64,000 nt of DNA from Silene conica (lineage: Eukaryota > Streptophyta > Magnoliopsida > Caryophyllales > Caryophyllaceae). The stretch is taken from contig CM055313.2 in NCBI GenBank assembly GCA_029255685.2, positions 27,772,579 to 27,836,578 of the forward strand. Direction: 5' to 3'. The position numbers and the translations under genes are program-made. Positions 1-13,389 of the stretch are shown in pieces (the first letter of the stretch is position 1; each line of letters starts with the position of its first letter). Under the pieces are notes generated by a model. That model worked only from the letters and a program-made list of their open reading frames with translations, made no database searches and was not told the DNA's origin.

Positions 1-1883
1 AATCGATGAAATGCATGATTTGAATGACGATTTGGCTATGCATGCAAACATGATAAGCATAAATAAAAGCATAAAAACTTAAAAGCATAAATAAAACCCA
101 AGTATGGCCTTTCCTAAAATAGAAAATAATGTAAATTACAAATTCGGAAACAAACTCCTTTGGTCCCTTGAACTTCACACGCGGCACGCAACCCAAGGCA
201 AACTCCGTCTTGGTCGGAACTCCTTTCCGAAATACCGTCTTCAAGCATCTCCGGAATTACAAATAATTACAAATTTTCTATCTATTTTATACATTATAAA
301 ATAAAACAATAAAATAAAGTGATACGAGATCACATTAAATTACAACCGAATCGATAAACCCTTACATTACGGGAAATATCGATTAAAATCTAAGGCCATA
401 CTAATTAAATTACATAATTCATAATTACGTAAATAAAAAAATGACATTCATAAACAATAATTAAATATACAATGCTTATGTAAAATGTAAAACCTAAGCC
501 AAATCGTCCTATTTAAACACATTTTAAATATCGTTATTCGTAATAACACGGTTTTATGGAATAACGTGATTTAAACAATTTTAAAATCACTAATCACTCT
601 ATGAATCACTATTCACGATTAAGTTAAGTTTCCTAACACATTTTAGGATTCAAAATTAGTCTTACTCAATTTCGAAAATTAACTTAACTAATATTGTTCG
701 GTTTTTAATCGGTTTTACGGAAATAGCATTAAAATAATCAAACGAGTCATAAAATTTTCGAAAATACAAAATTCAAAATTTTGAACATACTGAAAATTTT
801 CTAAAATCTAAGATCTTTAAAATTAAATATTTTCGAAATACACCATTTATTTCGTAAAATAGCCGTATAATATGCATAATAATTCGAAAAATTCAAAACT
901 ACTTCAAAAATTATGCAATAAAATACCAATATAATTTTTACATATTCCTAGACACTCAAAGTGACTGAAAATGCAGAAAAATCAGACTGAAAATACTGTT
1001 TTAGGTCTGAAAAAATAAAATGACTCTTACAATTCTCAATTTCAACTTTAACTTTTAAAATTAAAATTTAAAATTTCAGAAACATTCGGCACTAAATAAA
1101 AATATGTTGATGATCATATATAATATGACTAATATGGGTGAATTTTTTGGACCACTTAGGTAACTTTTACTATTTTTAATAATTTGTGTCATATATTACG
1201 CGATTTTAGCGATTAAAATCATTTCTCATGCAAAATTCGAAATAATTAGCTCAAAAATTACATGCATGCTAGAAATAATATATATGACACTAAATAAAAT
1301 TTTTATGGTCAAATTCGAACTTAAACTATTTAAGCTAAAATATGTCACTAATATTACGATTTTTACGATAAAAATCAATATTCATGCAATATTAAAGAAA
1401 AATTTCTGAAAAATTCATCATATATTTTATATATTGTATGTGACATCTACAAAAAATTTTATAGTTAAATTCATAATATAACTATTTAACCCATATTTAA
1501 CTCATTTTATGACAATTTAACTATTAAAAATCATAAACCATGCATAAAACTCAATAATTTCGAAAATTATATATATTCATAATATGTTAAATACATGTGA
1601 GAACATATTTAAAATTCACGGCCAGAAACATTATTTTGCTATTTTTCCCATAATAAAAACGTTTTTAACCGATTTTAGGCATAAATTAAACAATTTAATT
1701 ACAATTTTGAACAATATTATTCCATAAATCATCAAAATGACTTAAAACTATTTTAAGACCAGAAAGTATACATGCATTAATATTTTCGTGCATATCCTGT
1801 ATGTACTAATCATTTTCGTTTTTAATTAAAATCGTATTTTCTCGCAAAAACGTAAAAATCGAGTTGCATGCAAGCAACCTAAT

Positions 1884-1895
1884 GCTCTGATACCA
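1884..1895 (-). other. Primer binding site of element A (tRNA-iMet)
   Basis: The reverse complement reads TGGTATCAGAGC, the standard plant LTR-element site complementary to the 3' end of initiator methionine tRNA. It lies two bases from the LTR end. Confidence 0.9.
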
Positions 1896-1897
1896 CT

Positions 1898-3151
1898 TGA
1901 AAGAAAACGGTAGTCATACTAGCAAATCCTAATAATTTAGTCTTACTAATTATTTACGTTTTAATTAATCTCATATTAATTATACTCAAGATTTTATGCA
2001 TGCAAAACTAAAGCGGAAATAAGGAGAATCGTATTCTTACACACGGTCCGAAACTATTGCTAGGACGATCCTCCAAAAGCAACCAAGTAAACTTGCCTCC
2101 AATACGAGAACACCAAGACCTTACCTTAAACGGACCAAATAACCGAACCCGAAACTAGAGGACGGAATTAGGTTTAAAACCGTGTACTAATACTATTATT
2201 AGTATATTAGAAATTATTATCTAATAATATTGATGAGGTTTTGTATTTGAATTTCTCACACTAGAAAATAAAATACAACTTAGATTAGCCCTATGAATAT
2301 GTGAATGATCACATATATATATAGAGAAATGGGTTTGGTTGGGTGGTTCATGTGAACCGTGTACACCATGCATGGGGAAGGGATTTTAATACCTTTTGCA
2401 TGCTCACATGCACAAAGTGTATAGTCATATCATAATATGACCTAATTATTACAAATATAAGATAAAATATCATATACAATATTATCTTATAATGTTAATA
2501 TACACGGCACATATAAACGTAAAATGGACCTTCATTTTACGATTTATACTTCGTACAATTTAACCAATTACGTAACATCTTATGTGACATAATAATTGTA
2601 TTAATTTAAAATATAAATTTATCACATAAATAATATTTCTAAATTAATTAAATCACATTTAACAAATTATTAAGTAATTCGAAATTACTGTCCCAACATA
2701 TGGTTATCGTAATAATCGTCGATACGATATATTAACAACATTTGTTATAACCATGAACCATTCATAATACTAATTTCGATATTTCTAAAATATCGTTTAA
2801 TATTTGATAATTGACACATTTCAATTTCAAATATAAATCTTACTTTAAGATTCAACCTCTGAATTCTCAATATACGGTTTTAAGAATATCGATCAATCTG
2901 TATCCTATGCAATTAATTAATATATGTTTAAGGGGTTAGTCCTAAAGGTGTGACCTAAAGGGATCAACTGACCACCACCGTCATACGACAGTAATGTCAA
3001 ACTCTAGTCAGCCAATCATTACCGATTAATGTTGGTCAGTTGACTATATCAAATATCGGATCGTCCCTTGCATATTCTTTTCATAAGATTTATGACAATG
3101 ATTTTTATCACTGTCTTGATCGCACTATTGTTGAGGACACATTTCCCAACA
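1898..3151 (-). repeat. 5' LTR of element A
   Basis: About 1254 bp. On the minus strand it starts TGTTGGGAAATGTG and ends CA next to the primer site. It aligns along its length with the LTRs of element B. The sequence to its right (ATAAC) should be one TSD copy, but the partner is outside the window. Confidence 0.85.
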
Positions 3152-3689
3152 ATAACGGCCATGTAACGGTCACATTCAACTCCACTTAATTGCTCTAATT
3201 AACACGCTAATAAATCACATTCAATTAGCTAAGTTAATGTGATTTATTTGCTTCTTGTAACTCTCATATGGGGATTTATGCGTATATACAAATAAAGGAA
3301 ATTGTATTAACGTAGAATAATACAACACATAATACACACGTAAAATATACAATCTCTAGACGCTAAGTCCACCATCAATATGGGACTTGGGATTTGGGAG
3401 TGTGAACTTATTCCGGGACTCTAGTAGCCGCCGGAGGTATGATATACGACAGTGGGCAGTTAGCGAATACAACGATCCGTTCGCTTCCGCATAAAGGTAT
3501 GTCCTTACTTTCCCACCATCGATTACAATTTTACTATATATTGCTCCACCCAACAAAATGTGACTACAATAATCGATTTAATAATGAATTGACATTCATT
3601 TAGTCAGTAAGTAGCTGAAGCCTTGAAAGCGGTCCAATTTAATGGTCTATGAATATGAAGGATTGAACTGACCGCCGACCCTAGGAGAG
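3152..3689. other. Spacer with no recognisable gene
   Basis: AT-rich up to about 3350, then more mixed. A 66-codon minus-strand reading frame at 3356-3556 has no recognisable domain and is probably chance. It contains a short local inverted pair (AATCACATTCAATTAGC against its complement near 3225-3245). No RNA gene or repeat family was recognised. Confidence 0.5.
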
Positions 3690-4304
3690 AGAAAACCCCC
3701 TTCAACTAGTTTGTTTCCGAGCCTGCCGGCGAATACTACGATTACCTTGCTGTTTCGTCGCCGGCGAGACTAGTCTTCTATTTCCGTACTACTTCATTTC
3801 TACGTCGTTGTCCTTCCTCCACTCAGTTTCTGTTACGTTTCCTCATTGTCAGGGCAGTTATCTTCTTTTGCCGATCGATCGGGATTGTTCTCTTTCTCTA
3901 TTTAGGTTCTATCTTCTTCTCTTTTGTTGACGTGTTTAATTGTTCCTTATTTCTGGTCTGGGATAATCATTGATCTTTTTGCCGTTCGTTAGTTATCGGG
4001 TGCTGATCTTTGCTTTTTGGGGTTTTGCTTGTTTTGTGCTTGTTTCTTCTGGGCTCTTTGATGGCGGAGGAAGGTTCTCACAACATTTGTTTGTGTTTTG
4101 AGAACCGGTTGTTTAGTTGAAAGAGCATTATTTCTAAGGTCTAGGTTTTAAACTTATAAGGTTGTAGTTTTCTTAGTTTAAGGAAGTGTATCTCTTTATT
4201 ATCCCTTTTGTTCGAAGAGGCTTGATCTTGTGGAGAAGCTTTCTTTCCTCTTTGCTTCTCGGTTTCCGTAGTTTTTGGGATTTTACTTTCAGTTTTTTAT
4301 TGCT
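3690..4304 (+). other. Probable promoter-proximal and transcribed leader of the TPR gene
   Basis: Composition changes here from AT-rich spacer to pyrimidine-rich sequence (runs of CTTCTT and TTCTCTTTC), typical of a plant 5' untranslated region, ending at the first good ATG at 4305. No clear TATA box or splice pair was found. This is an inference from composition and position only. Confidence 0.35.
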
Positions 4305-5684
4305 ATGTCTTCTTCTACCGTTTCTCGTAAGTTTCTCGAAGCTTTTGCTTGTGCCCATGTTAGTGATGGGTTTATGGAGGATGATGGGGAAAGGATGTTT
4401 GGCTATTTGATGAAAATTTAGGGATCATCCTTGTCGGCTATCTCTGAGGTGAGACAACTTAAAGATAGGGGTAACATTTATTTTAGGAAAAAATATTTTG
4501 ATAAGGCGGCAGCGTGTTATGATGAAGCATGTAAACTTTTTGGGTTGAGCTTGGATTCTGTTGGAGGGGAGGATATTCAATGTTTATCAAACCTTGCGGT
4601 TTCCCTTAATTCTAACCTAGATGCTTGTGCCATGAAACTTGAGGAATATAGAGCTGCTTCGGATTTGTGTTCCATGATTTTGGACACATTTCCTCATAAT
4701 GTTAAAGCTTTATTTCGGTGGGCGGTTGCTTTAATGAGATTGAAAAGTTTTAAGGAAGCTGAATTGGACTTGCTTGAGGCCTTGGTGGTGGATCCTAACA
4801 ATAAGGATGTGCTGAGGGAATTGAATGTGGTAAAAGGAAATCTTCTCATAAAGGAGAATGGTAAAAGAATGTTGGAGGTTGTTGATGAAAGTGGTGTTGA
4901 TGTGACCAATAAGAAGCTTAGTCATGTCTCAGATGCTGATGTGGGTACAAAAGATAGTGAAAGCGTGATCAGTGAGGTGATGGAAAGTCAGAATGATGTG
5001 AGTATAAAGGATAATGAGAGCGTGAATATGGAGATGAAGGTGGGTCAAAGTAATGATGAAATAGATCTGATGACTGGCGTGAATATGGAGGTGAAGGTGA
5101 AGATGGGTCAACGTAATGATAAAATAAATCTGATGACTGACTTAAAGAAAAAGGAACATTTTTCCTCGTAAGGCAGTTCTTGAGTTGTCCAAAGAAGGAG
5201 AAGTTCTTGAATTTTCCAAAAAGGGAGGAGGTGGTTCCCGTCTAAGGATTTCTACACAATCTTATAAAATGTTGTTGGAGGGTAAAAAGGTTAATTTTTA
5301 CCATAAACGTGATTTAGCCACTTTGTCAATTAAGATCCTTAATGTTGAGTCTATTAAGGAGGGAGAAGTTATAAGAGAACTTTCTAAGGATAAGAAGAAG
5401 AGGAGGAGAAAATGTCATAAAAAGCGAAAAACTAGGGTGGTGGAGGTCATGAACAATGACATGACTCCCTTAGATATCATCAATGTGCAGCCGGTTATTC
5501 CTAGTGTGGGTCTGTGTGAGTCTTCTCCCTGTGCCGTGAATGAAAGTGTATCGTCAATTTGTGACAATCTCTCTCCTCTGGTACTCATATACATCATGTT
5601 GATACTAGAATTGTTACTAACGACTCAAGTACTTATGTCTCGGCGGTGAATGATAAAGGCCACCTCTATGTGTTCGCCAGCTGA
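4305..5684 (+). pseudogene. TPR-domain protein gene, broken (Hsp70/Hsp90-binding clamp type)
   Basis: The ATG at 4305 opens a frame (MSSSTVSRKF...) that meets a TAG at 4419-4421 and continues in the same frame to a TAA at 5169. About 270 codons are involved. Three TPR helix pairs follow the stop (roughly codons 45-155). The residues of a carboxylate clamp are visible: Lys and Asn in LKDRGN, Asn in LSNLAVSLN, Lys and Arg in VKALFRWAV. In known families this clamp binds the C-terminal EEVD of Hsp70/Hsp90, so a cochaperone-like role is inferred. A degenerate acidic repeat follows (MEMKVGQSNDE, MEVKVKMGQRNDK). Downstream the coding signal shifts frame near 5165 into a basic stretch (KDKKKRRRKCHKKRK) and again near 5590. 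One nonsense codon and two or more frameshifts argue for a pseudogene. Splicing out the TAG was considered, but the only good donor (GTAAGT, 4327) gives an out-of-frame joint. I do not recognise the orthologue. Confidence 0.6.
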
Positions 5685-6872
5685 GAATGACCCTAAGGAA
5701 CACCAGTTTTTCATTTTTTCAGCCCATCACAAGAAGTATAAGTTTGCCTCATGTAGGAAACCGTCATGCGTCTCTTTTGCTCCTAAGTTTGGCAGGTACT
5801 CCTTTAATCATTATGTGCAAAGAAAATGGAGAATTGTCACTTCCAAAAAGAAGCATATATTGCCAAGGGGATGAATCTCCAAGACGCTTTTTATCTACTT
5901 TTTCTAAAAGTAGATCTTTTCCAGAAAATTTCTACGTCCTTGTGGCGTAAGAGTGTCTTGTCGCAGGTACTCCCCCGAAGCTCCGTTGAGAAAAAAGAGA
6001 AAAGAAGTGTCCGTTCAATTGGCCAACTCCGATCGCCCTTTTAAAAAGTCGATGTTTGTTGTCAATCTCATATGTAATTTAATCGCTTATCCTAGTAATG
6101 TATTAATAAAATCCGACTCTGACAATGTCGGATATGTAGGGTAGTTATGTAGGCACTTTTCTTTCGAGTTCGAAATAAACTGAATTCGAATGACCTAATC
6201 CAACACAAATTCTTGCAAATCGAACCCGAATTAACCTTACCCAATTGATCCCTTCCCAGGGGTTACTTAATCAAATCGAATTAATTTTGCTAGGAGACTT
6301 ACATGCATGTTGCATCTAACTCGTACAAAGTTGAATCCCAATAAATTATGTTTATAGTTTATACTAATATGATTGTTTTTTTACGGCTTTATACAAGAAA
6401 TTCGATCTATATGCATAGAAATCATTTTCTTGTTAATAACAGTAAATGATTGATTTTTCATTGAAAAGAACCATCTTACTAGTACGAAACCTTCTTATTT
6501 TAGAATTTGTAAATTGAGTAAGTATGTGTTTGACCAAGTTTTAAAAAGTGTTTTTTTTTAAAATCAAAAGTTGTGCTAAACAATTGATTTTTGAAAAATA
6601 AAAATTGTTTTTCTAAAGCTTAAAACCTCCTTTTCACCCAAAAAACAGAAACAACAATTCCTAGGTAAAATCAATTGATATAGTCAACTGACCACATTTT
6701 TTTAGCTAAACAATTGATTTTTGTTGTTTCTATTTCTATTTCTTCCAAACCGACAAATCTAACTTCCTTTTATATAATTCTCTTATAACCTCTGCCACAT
6801 TTTTTTAGGTAAAGTATTATTTAAAAGCATGATATTCGTTACGGTAAATTATTTTTTCTAATTTTGTCAATT
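5685..6872. other. Decayed 3' region of the TPR gene, then AT-rich spacer
   Basis: From 5685 to about 6140 three short overlapping forward frames (for example NCHFQKEAYIAKGMNLQDAFYLLF at 5829 onward, read in pieces) suggest residual coding sequence with indels, but no domain is recognised. From 6145 to 6872 there is AT-rich spacer. Positions 6521-6600 resemble the start of the candidate MITE at 57041. Positions 6676-6697 repeat, in inverted sense, a 21-base piece of the element A/B LTR (TTGATATAGTCAACTGACC). Confidence 0.4.
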
Positions 6873-8105
6873 TGAAGGAAACCGGTAGTTATACTAGTTT
6901 ACCTAATTATATAGTCATACTAATAATTTATAAATTAACTCTTTAATTATTTATTAGATCTTATGCATGCAAAGTAAAATGCGGAAATATTAAGAATCAG
7001 ATTCTTACACACGGTCCGAAATAGTGCTAGGACGATCCTCCAAAGAGCAACCAAGTAAGCTTGCCTCCTTTACGTAAACACCAAGACCTACCCTTATAAC
7101 GGACCAAAAACCGAACCCGAACTAGGAGACGTAATTAGGTTAAAAACCGAGTACTAATACTATTATTAGTATACTAGGAAAAATATTATCTAAATAATAT
7201 TTATGAGGTTTTTTTTGTAATTTTCTTACACTAGAAAAATACTTGCATGAAGATTAGTGTTAATATGTGATAATGATCACATATATATAATGGGTTGGGT
7301 GGGTTTGTTGAACTGTGTAAGCATAAGGCATGGGTAAGGGATTTAATCTCTTTTCCATGCACACATGCATAAGGTAAGGTCATATCATGACCTAACCTAA
7401 TCGTCACAAAAATATCACATATAAATTAACTTACAATGTTAATTTACACGGTACACACACACACACACACAAAACGTAAAATGGACTTTCATTTTACGAT
7501 TTATAATTTGTACAATTTACAAATATGTAACATCTTATGTGACATAATAATTGTATTAATTTAAAATATATATTTATCATATAAATAATATTTCTAAATT
7601 AATTAAATCATATTTAAGAAATTTATTTTAGTAATTCGTAATTACCGTCCCAACATATGGTTATCGTAATAATCGTTGATACGATATATTAACAACGTTT
7701 GTTATAACCATGAACCATTTATACTAATTTCGATATTTCTAAAATATCGATTAATATTTGACAATCGACACATTTCAATTTCAAATATAAATCTTACTAT
7801 AAGATTCAACCTCTGATTTCTCGATATACGGTTTTAAGAATATCGATCAATTCGTATCCTATACAACTGATCAATATATGTTTAAGGGGTTAGTCCTAAA
7901 GGTGTGACCTAAAGGGATCAACTGACCACCACCGTCATACGACAGTATTGTCAAACTCGAGTCAGCCAATCATTACCGATTAATGTTGGTCAGTTGACTA
8001 TATCAAATATCGGATCGTCCCTTGCATATTCTTTTCATAAGATTTATGACAATGATTTTTATCACTATCGTGATCGCACTATTGTTGAGGACACATTTCC
8101 CAACA
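6873..8105 (-). repeat. 3' LTR of element B
   Basis: About 1233 bp. On the minus strand it starts TGTTGGGAAATGTG and ends CA. It includes a short (AC)n run near 7448-7471 and the inverted pair GTCAACTGACC / GGTCAGTTGATC. It closely matches the 5' LTR at 55320-56568. Confidence 0.88.
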
Positions 8106-8130
8106 ATCTCCCACTTGTCCTCGACAAGTG
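8106..8130 (-). other. Polypurine tract of element B inside a perfect hairpin
   Basis: The minus strand reads GACAAGTGGGAGAT up to the LTR, the usual plus-strand primer of this type. Its first bases form one arm of a perfect 8-bp stem (CACTTGTC / GACAAGTG, 3-nt loop) at 8112-8130. A second AGTGGGAGAT copy lies about 55 bp further inside. Confidence 0.75.
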
Positions 8131-10547
8131 TGCGTCACCGATTCTCTTGTCCTATTACGTCATCTCCCACTCAATGCAAGGTGTCTTCCAGGTCGTACTT
8201 GCATTTGATCATATCTTGAGCGGTTTTCTCGATCTGGATATTTAACTGCTTTGACCGGAATTATCTACCATAGATACCTTACGAGCGTGGCCACGCATTT
8301 TCAGTTAAACTTCTCCTCGAGTGGCCCTGAGATTTAAGACAACCCCGAAGAGGGACTGGACAATTCCTATCCTACTGTTCCCTTCCACTAACACAGTCCA
8401 TCATGACCCAAAAGAAGCCCATTTTACCTCCTTTAACGGTTGATCAAAGTCAATCTGAGGCTATGCCACCTTAGGCGAACAGTCTGAAGTCTAAGAATCG
8501 ACTTATGTGAATAATATAGTAGCTCTCGCCACGGCCATGCTAATTATAAAATTTCCAGAACTCTATAAGCGGTCACTTAATGCCCGACAGAGTGTTACAA
8601 AGTCTGCCTATGTGATCGACTAGTTATCCCATATGACTCTATGACATCTGAACTTGCCATCAATCGCCTCACACTCTAGTCGCTTCGAGACGTCACCTCA
8701 TACAAGCGACTATGGGCCATACTAAGTTAATCCAGTTCACTTATGGGGTTCAAAAATTGTCTCGTACAACCCATTTGGACTTCACAAAGTATGTAAAATT
8801 GTGAGTTAATAATAACTCAAACGATAAGAGTGATAGTTAAGTGCGAACAGTCAATACGATATTACTGTTCCACATTAACGATCTTTGATGCTCATACATC
8901 AATTTGTATTAATGGTTTACTATGTGAATATACCATACATTCACATCTTTTAACCTACAAATTTCGGTTTCCTTTGACTCATATTATCTCGTATAATATG
9001 ATCTTATTCAAGTACATTTCAAGTCCTTATACTCGACTCGAGTCTCCTTACCTTAAGGAAGCTCCCACTATTTTCTTAAAACTCATGATATGTCATCCTT
9101 ATGAACATAGTCATACTGTACTAAAATTCATATTGTAGTTAACCTAGATTCGATCTACTAGTTCTCCTCGAGAACTTATATCGAAATAAGGTTTTGTTTC
9201 AACTTTTGGCACTTTAGTCAAGGTTATATGAATTAATATATTCATATCTTGGATTCATATCCAAACCTTGTAAAATAATCGGTGACGTTTCATTATCATA
9301 TAATAAACTCACTTCTGATTTATGTTCTTAACATACATTCATCTAGAATTGAAACCTCATATTCTTTACCTTTTAAAGAATCACCATTCTCTCTCAATGG
9401 TAGGTTCAAATTCCGTAATAACTTTTCTCTCACTGAATAACGTATCACTATCTTATAGTTTAATAACTCCCACTATCTTCATAGTGTTTAGGTAACTTCT
9501 TCAAACATCTTCTCAACTCATTATGAACATTTCATTTTTATTTACTTCAAACATCTTCTCAACTCGTTATTAACATTTCATTTTTCATTTTCCTTCCCAC
9601 GGAAAGAACTACTATTATCACGAGAACGGGAGATGATTTCTCCTCTATTATCTTTATAAAACAGAAATATTAACATCTCGGAAACGATTTCCTTCCGTTA
9701 ACACACGCGGTTCCCTTTGTCCTCTCTAGGAACTAATGACGACATAAGAAACATTTCTTTTTGTGTCCTCGCGTAGTTTCTTCTGTGTCCTCTCGCAGTT
9801 TCATCTATCCAATCTCTTAGAGTTCTTCTTAAGGACTCCTTATAGGACTTTTCTCTAAGATCCCATGTTTATCTCATTGGTTTACGGGCGTAGAATTTCT
9901 CCCACTCTATCCTTTAAAATAACTGTTATTTAAGAAGGATAGCATTTTCGCCCGTCAACAATGTATTGGATAAAGAATTAAGTGAGTAGTGAGATATTAG
10001 TACTCTCATTCGTTTAAGGTGATCATCTTATAACGAACTGATGTTCTCATGATTGAGTTTAAAGTATTTCACGGGGTACAATTCTCGTTTTTAAGTAAGT
10101 CGTATTACATTTATAATGATCCTATCATGTCTAGCGTACGGTGAACTTTATTCAAAGTACTTTATTACGATCTATGACAATCGTATCAATACATGTTATG
10201 TATCACACAAAAGCATTTTAAAAACAAACATGTTTGATTAAGAACAAAAGGATGACTTGGGTTGAAAACCAAGTCACCAAGATTACAACCATTGTTTCAA
10301 CAAGATTCTTGTCTTACAAGAAATACAAAGTTCTTAAATTAAAATGCAAAATGAAAGAAGACATCAAAATTAAAAATTAGAGCCATGCTCTTCATGTCTT
10401 CAATCTTGGATGCTACCATAGCCATCCATGGAAGGAACTTCAAGCTTCCTTCTCCTTCTCCTTGCCTTTGTCTTTGGTAGGAGCCCCTTTTAAAACAATT
10501 TATAAACGGATAAGAATCAATAACTTGTATCATTATACAAAAATTGA
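8131..10547 (-). other. Non-coding 3' interior of element B
   Basis: About 2.4 kb between gag and the polypurine tract. It has no pol ORF in any frame, yet matches the corresponding 26488-28880 region of element C in opposite orientation. Sharing between two copies shows it belongs to the element rather than to a local deletion scar. Confidence 0.7.
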
Positions 10548-11468
10548 TTAAATAACATGAATTAGACGATAATTAATACCTACTGCAAGAATCTTTCCGG
10601 CTTTGAGGTCATGGAGATACTTCGGGCAATTGCGCTTCCAATGCCCCATCTTAGTGCAATAATGGCACTTGTTTTCAACCTTTGACGACGACGAAGAAGC
10701 ACCTTTCGAAAAGGTCTTCTCCTTAGGAGATGCGGGTTTGAAGGCTTTGACATTTTTACCCTTATTAGCCTTCCGCTTAAACTTCCCCTTGTTTTTCTTC
10801 TCGATGTTAAGCACATCCTTCGTGGAACTCTCATTAAGTCCCATATCGCTCTCCGCTTGGACTAACATCTTATGTAACTTGTCCAAGGAGGTTTCTTGAT
10901 TACGCATGTTATAGTTTACCCGAAACTGAACATACGATTTCACTTTGTTAAGGGAGTGAAGAATTTTGTCAACAATAAGCGAGTCGGGAACATTCACCCC
11001 TTGAAACTTCAAGGTTTCGGCTAGCCCAACCATTTTGAACACATGAGGACTAATCCTTTGACCTTCCTTTAAGGTCAAATCAAAGAAGGCGGAGTCCGCC
11101 TCATATTGGATCACTCTAGGAGCTTGCGAAAACATGGTCGCAACTCTAGTATAAATCTCATTAGCCGTGGCTAGCTTAATCATTCTTCTTTGGAGATCGG
11201 CTCCATCGAAAATATAAGCACGTTCTTTAAAGCATGCGACTCCTTCATGTAGGTCTTATAGGCCACACGAGTCGCTTCCGATGAACGAGGACCGGGATTG
11301 GGGAGGAGCGGCAATGGTAAGATAACGAGTCTTATCGTCGGCTTCTGCGGCCAATAATAATTGGGCGTCCCAATCCTTAAAATTGGCGTCATGCTTCTCA
11401 AGCTTGCAACGATCCATAAAGGACCGAAGCCATGAAACGTGTGGGAGTGGAGGAGCGATATTTGCCAT
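10548..11468 (-). pseudogene. Gag of element B, frameshifted
   Basis: The ATG at 11468 opens MANIAPPLPHVSWLRSFMDR, matching the start of the intact gag of element C. The reading frame is lost near 11270-11290, runs in another frame through AYKTYMKESHALKNVLIFSM, and returns near 11185. The C-terminal 200 residues are clean and end in a CX2CX4HX4C zinc knuckle (CHYCTKMGHWKRNC) that is complete here but damaged in C. This is a copia-type gag (Retrotran_gag_2/UBN2-like) that would package element RNA. Two roughly compensating frameshifts make this copy non-functional. Confidence 0.85.
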
Positions 11469-13285
11469 TGATGATTGAAATTCGAAAAGAACTACAATAA
11501 AAATAAAGGAATTAAAACACAATTATCGTTTTAATAATTAAATTAAACTTGTAAATTTTAAACAAGTTAAGCATCTAATTAATGATCTCTTACCCAATTA
11601 AGTAAATGATCCCGAGACCCAAATACATACTAACTCGGGTACGGTTTAGCCGATACATCCCTCATTAATATGACTCGGTGGATTAACCCCTTAATCGATT
11701 CTACTTTTAGAACTCTCGGTCGATAAAATTACACTAATTCTTATCTTAGCCCGAACTTATTACCACTACGGTAGCTCGAATACCTTCGTCGAGATCAACC
11801 AAATTTCGAGAACGTAATCATATTACCCCACTTCACCAACGTAATAAGGTTTGCACCCCGGTTTAGCCGAGCCTACTCCCTTATGAAGAAGATCCTTCGC
11901 GGGTTCTTTACTTTTTGGTAAGGCTATGTCTCGATTTTTAAATAACGTAAGAGATCTTGTCAATTTACTATCTATCTCCTTTAAGTGAACTAAGTCGGTG
12001 AATTATCGATAAATTGATTGACACGGTCGATTAAATTGATGAAATGCATGAGATTGAATGACGATTTGGCTATGCATGCAAACATGATAAGCATAATAAA
12101 AGCATAAAAACTTAAAAGCATAAATAAATTCTAGTATGGCCTTCCTAAAATAGAAAATTTAAATGTAAAATACAAATTCGGAAACCAACTCCTTGGTCCC
12201 TTAAACTTCACACGCGGCACGCATCCCAAGGAAAACTCCGTCTTGGTCGGAACTCCTTTTCGAAAAGGCACCGTCTTCAAAGATCTCCGGAATTACAAAT
12301 AATTACAAATTTTCTATCTATTTTATACATTATAAAATAAAATAAATAAAATAAAGTAATATGAGATCACATTAAATTACAACCGAATCGATAAACCCTT
12401 ACATTACGGGTGACACCCGTCGTTGAGGGGTGCCAAAGATAAGATAGCTTAAACTAGATAGGATAAGTCAAGGGTCGATCCACAAGGAGACAAGGTTAAT
12501 TATGTTTGTAAATTTAAAGTCTAATGCAAGTAACCAAAAGGGGGGGGGGGGGGGTTGATTTAAGATTTGAACTAACAACTAAAAGAGCAAATAAACAAGA
12601 GAATTAAAATAAGGTAAAAAGGAGATTAGGAACTTCGGTTCCCCATGGTTAAACCAAGTCAATGAAAGGTAAAATAACCAAATAACACAATCCCAAGGAA
12701 CAAAGAATAAACCTTTAGGTCAATATTCTACCCAATCCTTACGGTCTTAGGGTTCCTAGAAAAGCACTAAACTTTCGTTCATAGGGCAATCCCAAAGTTG
12801 TTGTTTCACTAATCCTAGTAATCTTTCAATCTCAAGGATTAATTCACCAACAACAATGGGGGATTGGTAATTCAATCATTTAAACTATCAAAATCAAGTC
12901 TTTGCCATGGTTCCCCTAATCCCTAATCACAAGAATTAGCTATGCATGATTTTAACTATGAAACTAACAATAACAAGAACTAAGAACATTAAGGGAATCA
13001 ACATAATTAAAGATGACAATAAAAGGGAAAACATGTGTTGAGAAACAATAATAAGATGAACATTAAGATTAATTAAAAGGGAAAGATTAATTGTATCAAA
13101 CTTACAAACTTAATTGGAATTCAAGAACAAAGATTGAAACTTGGAAAATATTCTCTCTAAACTATGGAGTTTTCTCTAATCTGGACTGCTTGACCTAATT
13201 TTCGTGCTTAGGTCTTCTTAAATAAGTTCTAATTACAAGATTAAACAAGTAAAACACGAAATAAAACCCGCGGACACAGTTTCTG

Positions 13286-13318
13286 GGTCGGTCGACCTAA
13301 AATCTGGGTCGGTCGACC
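13286..13318 (+). repeat. Phased 12-bp dimer 1 (3' LTR of H)
   Basis: GGTCGGTCGACC at 13286 and again at 13307, a 21-bp start-to-start distance with a 9-bp spacer. Confidence 0.9.
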
Positions 13319-13356
13319 TCTTCTGTTAATATCGGGCTTTCCGAGTTCTGGGCTTT

Positions 13357-13389
13357 GGTCGGTCGACCTCTTTGGTGGGTCGGTCGACC
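13357..13389 (+). repeat. Phased 12-bp dimer 2 (3' LTR of H)
   Basis: GGTCGGTCGACC at 13357 and 13378, again 21 bp apart. It lies 71 bp from dimer 1. Confidence 0.9.

Larger units (their letters stand above)
1..3151 (-). mobile_element. Element A: gag-only copia-like LTR element, 5' part only (cut by window edge)
   Basis: Seen: read on the minus strand, this is a 5' LTR, a tRNA-iMet primer site and about 1.9 kb of non-coding leader. The leader matches element B's leader almost continuously (for example positions 1-420 against 12040-12410 plus 37311 onward). It holds no long ORF. The gag and 3' LTR lie to the left of the window. The copy is valuable because its leader is uninterrupted, so it shows the empty state of the stretch in B that received four insertions. 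The family is inferred from elements B and C, which share its LTR ends, primer site and leader. Confidence 0.85.

Noticed and set aside
4327..4420. Possible 94-nt intron (GTAAGT...TTTAG) removing the early stop of the TPR gene
   Set aside because: Splicing there shifts the frame and gives a stop within ten codons; the stretch is not T-rich and reads as coding sequence in the same frame as the TPR part.
6521..6740. MITE similar to 57041-57390
   Set aside because: Only the left-end-like sequence is recognisable; no matching right end or TSD was found.
12541..12554. G-run as a possible quadruplex signal
   Set aside because: A single homopolymer with no further G-tracts, absent from the partner LTR; more likely slippage or sequencing error.
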